Below, in pieces: positions 5,343-5,951 of a stretch of 5,951 nucleotides of DNA (the first letter of the stretch is position 1; each line of letters starts with the position of its first letter). The translations under genes were made by a program, and so were the position numbers. A model generated the notes under the pieces. The model was not told where the DNA came from. It ran no database searches and was given only the letters and a program-made list of their open reading frames with translations. This DNA is from Gammaproteobacteria bacterium (lineage in GTDB: Bacteria; Pseudomonadota; Gammaproteobacteria; PS1; Pseudothioglobaceae), in assembly GCA_015658965.1 (NCBI GenBank), contig DQNX01000095.1, forward strand, positions 1 to 5,951, in the 5' to 3' direction.

Positions 5343-5351
5343 AAAAAATTT

Positions 5352-5375
5352 AAAAAATATAGTTTATTCTAAACT
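5352..5375 (-). terminator. Possible weak terminator at the end of ccmB
   Basis: AGTTTA (5375-5370) and TAAACT (5366-5361 read on the minus strand) form a 6-bp stem with a 3-nt loop across the ccmB stop codon, followed by ATATTTTTT. The stem is AT-rich, so it is probably weak, but it is the only candidate separating ccmB from the metK promoter. Confidence 0.4.
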
Positions 5376-5951
5376 TATTTTTAAAGCGACACTGCTCACG
5401 AAGGGGGCACTCATTAAACTCACCACCAAGATGGCGGCTAAGAAATACAATTGACCGGTAATATCCAAACCAAATTGCACTTGAGAAACCGCACTTGAGG
5501 CAAAAATCAGTATTGGAATGTACAAGGGTAATATTAATAACGACAACAACATACCTGAGTTTTTAATGCCAACAATCAGTGAGGCGCCAATTGCGCCAAT
5601 TAAGCTTAAACTCGGTGTGGCTAGCAACAAGGTTAGCATTAATACTTTAACACTTTCAGCCTCTAAAAATAAGAGCAATCCTAACAAAGGAGACAGCAAG
5701 ATAATAGGGATGCCAGTTAAGATCCAATGTGCGGTAATCTTAGACAAAATAAGCAGTGGCAGTGAATGGTGAGAAATCACCATTTGTTCGAGCACACCAT
5801 TTTCAAAATCATGATGAAACAAAGCGTTTAAAGACAACAATACCGCCAGCATACTAGCCACCCAAATAATACCAGCAGCAATTTGTGAAAGTGTCGAAGC
5901 CTCTGGGCTAATCGCTAGTGGAAACAAAGACACTGAAATTATAAAAAATAA
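5364..5951 (-). CDS. ccmB: Haem exporter protein B of cytochrome c maturation (partial, 5' end off right edge)
   Basis: CcmB is the membrane subunit of the CcmAB ABC transporter in the type I cytochrome c maturation system. It acts with CcmC and CcmD to release holo-CcmE carrying haem. About 195 residues are visible. The frame stays open to the right edge, reading L-F-F-I-I-S-V before SLFPLAISPE, which matches the first helix of E. coli CcmB (FFLIVITLFPLSIGPE). The GTG at 5933 is therefore an internal codon, and about 25 N-terminal residues are missing. Family signatures are GIIWVASMLAVLLSL, the cytoplasmic loop DFENGVLEQM, KITAHWILTGIPIILLSPLLG, and LLLATPSLSLIGAIGASL followed by LPLYIPILIFASSAV. 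Roughly six membrane helices are expected. The C-terminus (ALKISLE) matches the family end. The gene downstream is metK, not the usual ccmC. Confidence 0.96.
   Translation of the reverse strand, partial: LFFIISVSLFPLAISPEASTLSQIAAGIIWVASMLAVLLSLNALFHHDFENGVLEQMVISHHSLPLLILSKITAHWILTGIPIILLSPLLGLLLFLEAESVKVLMLTLLLATPSLSLIGAIGASLIVGIKNSGMLLSLLILPLYIPILIFASSAVSQVQFGLDITGQLYFLAAILVVSLMSAPFVSSVALKISLE

Noticed and set aside
5194..5363. MetJ operator (AGACGTCT repeats) or SAM-I riboswitch before metK
   Set aside because: Neither the 8-bp met boxes nor the SAM-I conserved core is present. The SAM-II-like pattern fits better.
5518..5772. Plus-strand open frame of 84 codons
   Set aside because: It is antisense to ccmB membrane helices, with no start signal of its own.
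5931..5933. GTG as start codon of ccmB
   Set aside because: The upstream in-frame residues L-F-F-I-I-S match the first CcmB helix, so the real start is beyond the window.
1..5951. CRISPR arrays, tRNA or rRNA genes, insertion sequences
   Set aside because: No regularly spaced direct repeats, no cloverleaf with TTC-arm sequence, no rRNA blocks and no transposase frame were found on either strand.

Overview
The window looks like an AT-rich, compact gammaproteobacterial chromosome. Every supported gene lies on the minus strand, so transcription runs from high to low coordinates. Protein sequences resemble free-living or symbiotic sulfur oxidisers of the SUP05/Thioglobus type. That placement is an impression from the proteins, since no 16S rRNA or other marker is present.

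Layout in transcription order. (1) At the right edge is the 3' part of ccmB (haem ABC exporter, cytochrome c maturation), ending in a possible weak terminator. (2) metK (SAM synthetase) has a leader of about 130 nt. The leader holds an extended -10 promoter, an RNA resembling a SAM-II/SAM-V-type riboswitch, an intrinsic terminator hairpin and a strong Shine-Dalgarno (SD) site. (3) ahcY (S-adenosylhomocysteine hydrolase) follows, with its own TATAAT box and a well-matched SAH riboswitch in the 111-nt gap. It ends at a strong, symmetrical intrinsic terminator. (4) A 394-nt intergenic region has no annotated protein gene. It holds a strong minus-strand promoter and a predicted structured transcript of about 130 nt, which is either a small RNA or an attenuator leader for glyQ. 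(5) A tight operon of glyQ (glycyl-tRNA synthetase alpha), yqaA (DedA/VTT-type membrane protein) and a small lipoprotein with a degenerate LytM/M23 domain. (6) At the left edge is the N-terminus of a probable MscS-family channel.

The central theme is the methylation cycle. MetK makes SAM, methyltransferases turn it into SAH, and AhcY removes SAH. The sequence supports metabolite-sensing RNA on both genes: a probable SAM sensor that would turn metK down when SAM is plentiful, and an SAH sensor that would turn ahcY up when SAH accumulates. The SAH aptamer is the more certain. The SAM aptamer is a divergent match with an enlarged third loop and deserves testing.

The glyQ leader matches no RNA family I recognise and is the best candidate here for something undescribed. 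Separately, glyQ lacks its usual downstream partner glyS, and ccmB is followed by metK rather than ccmC.
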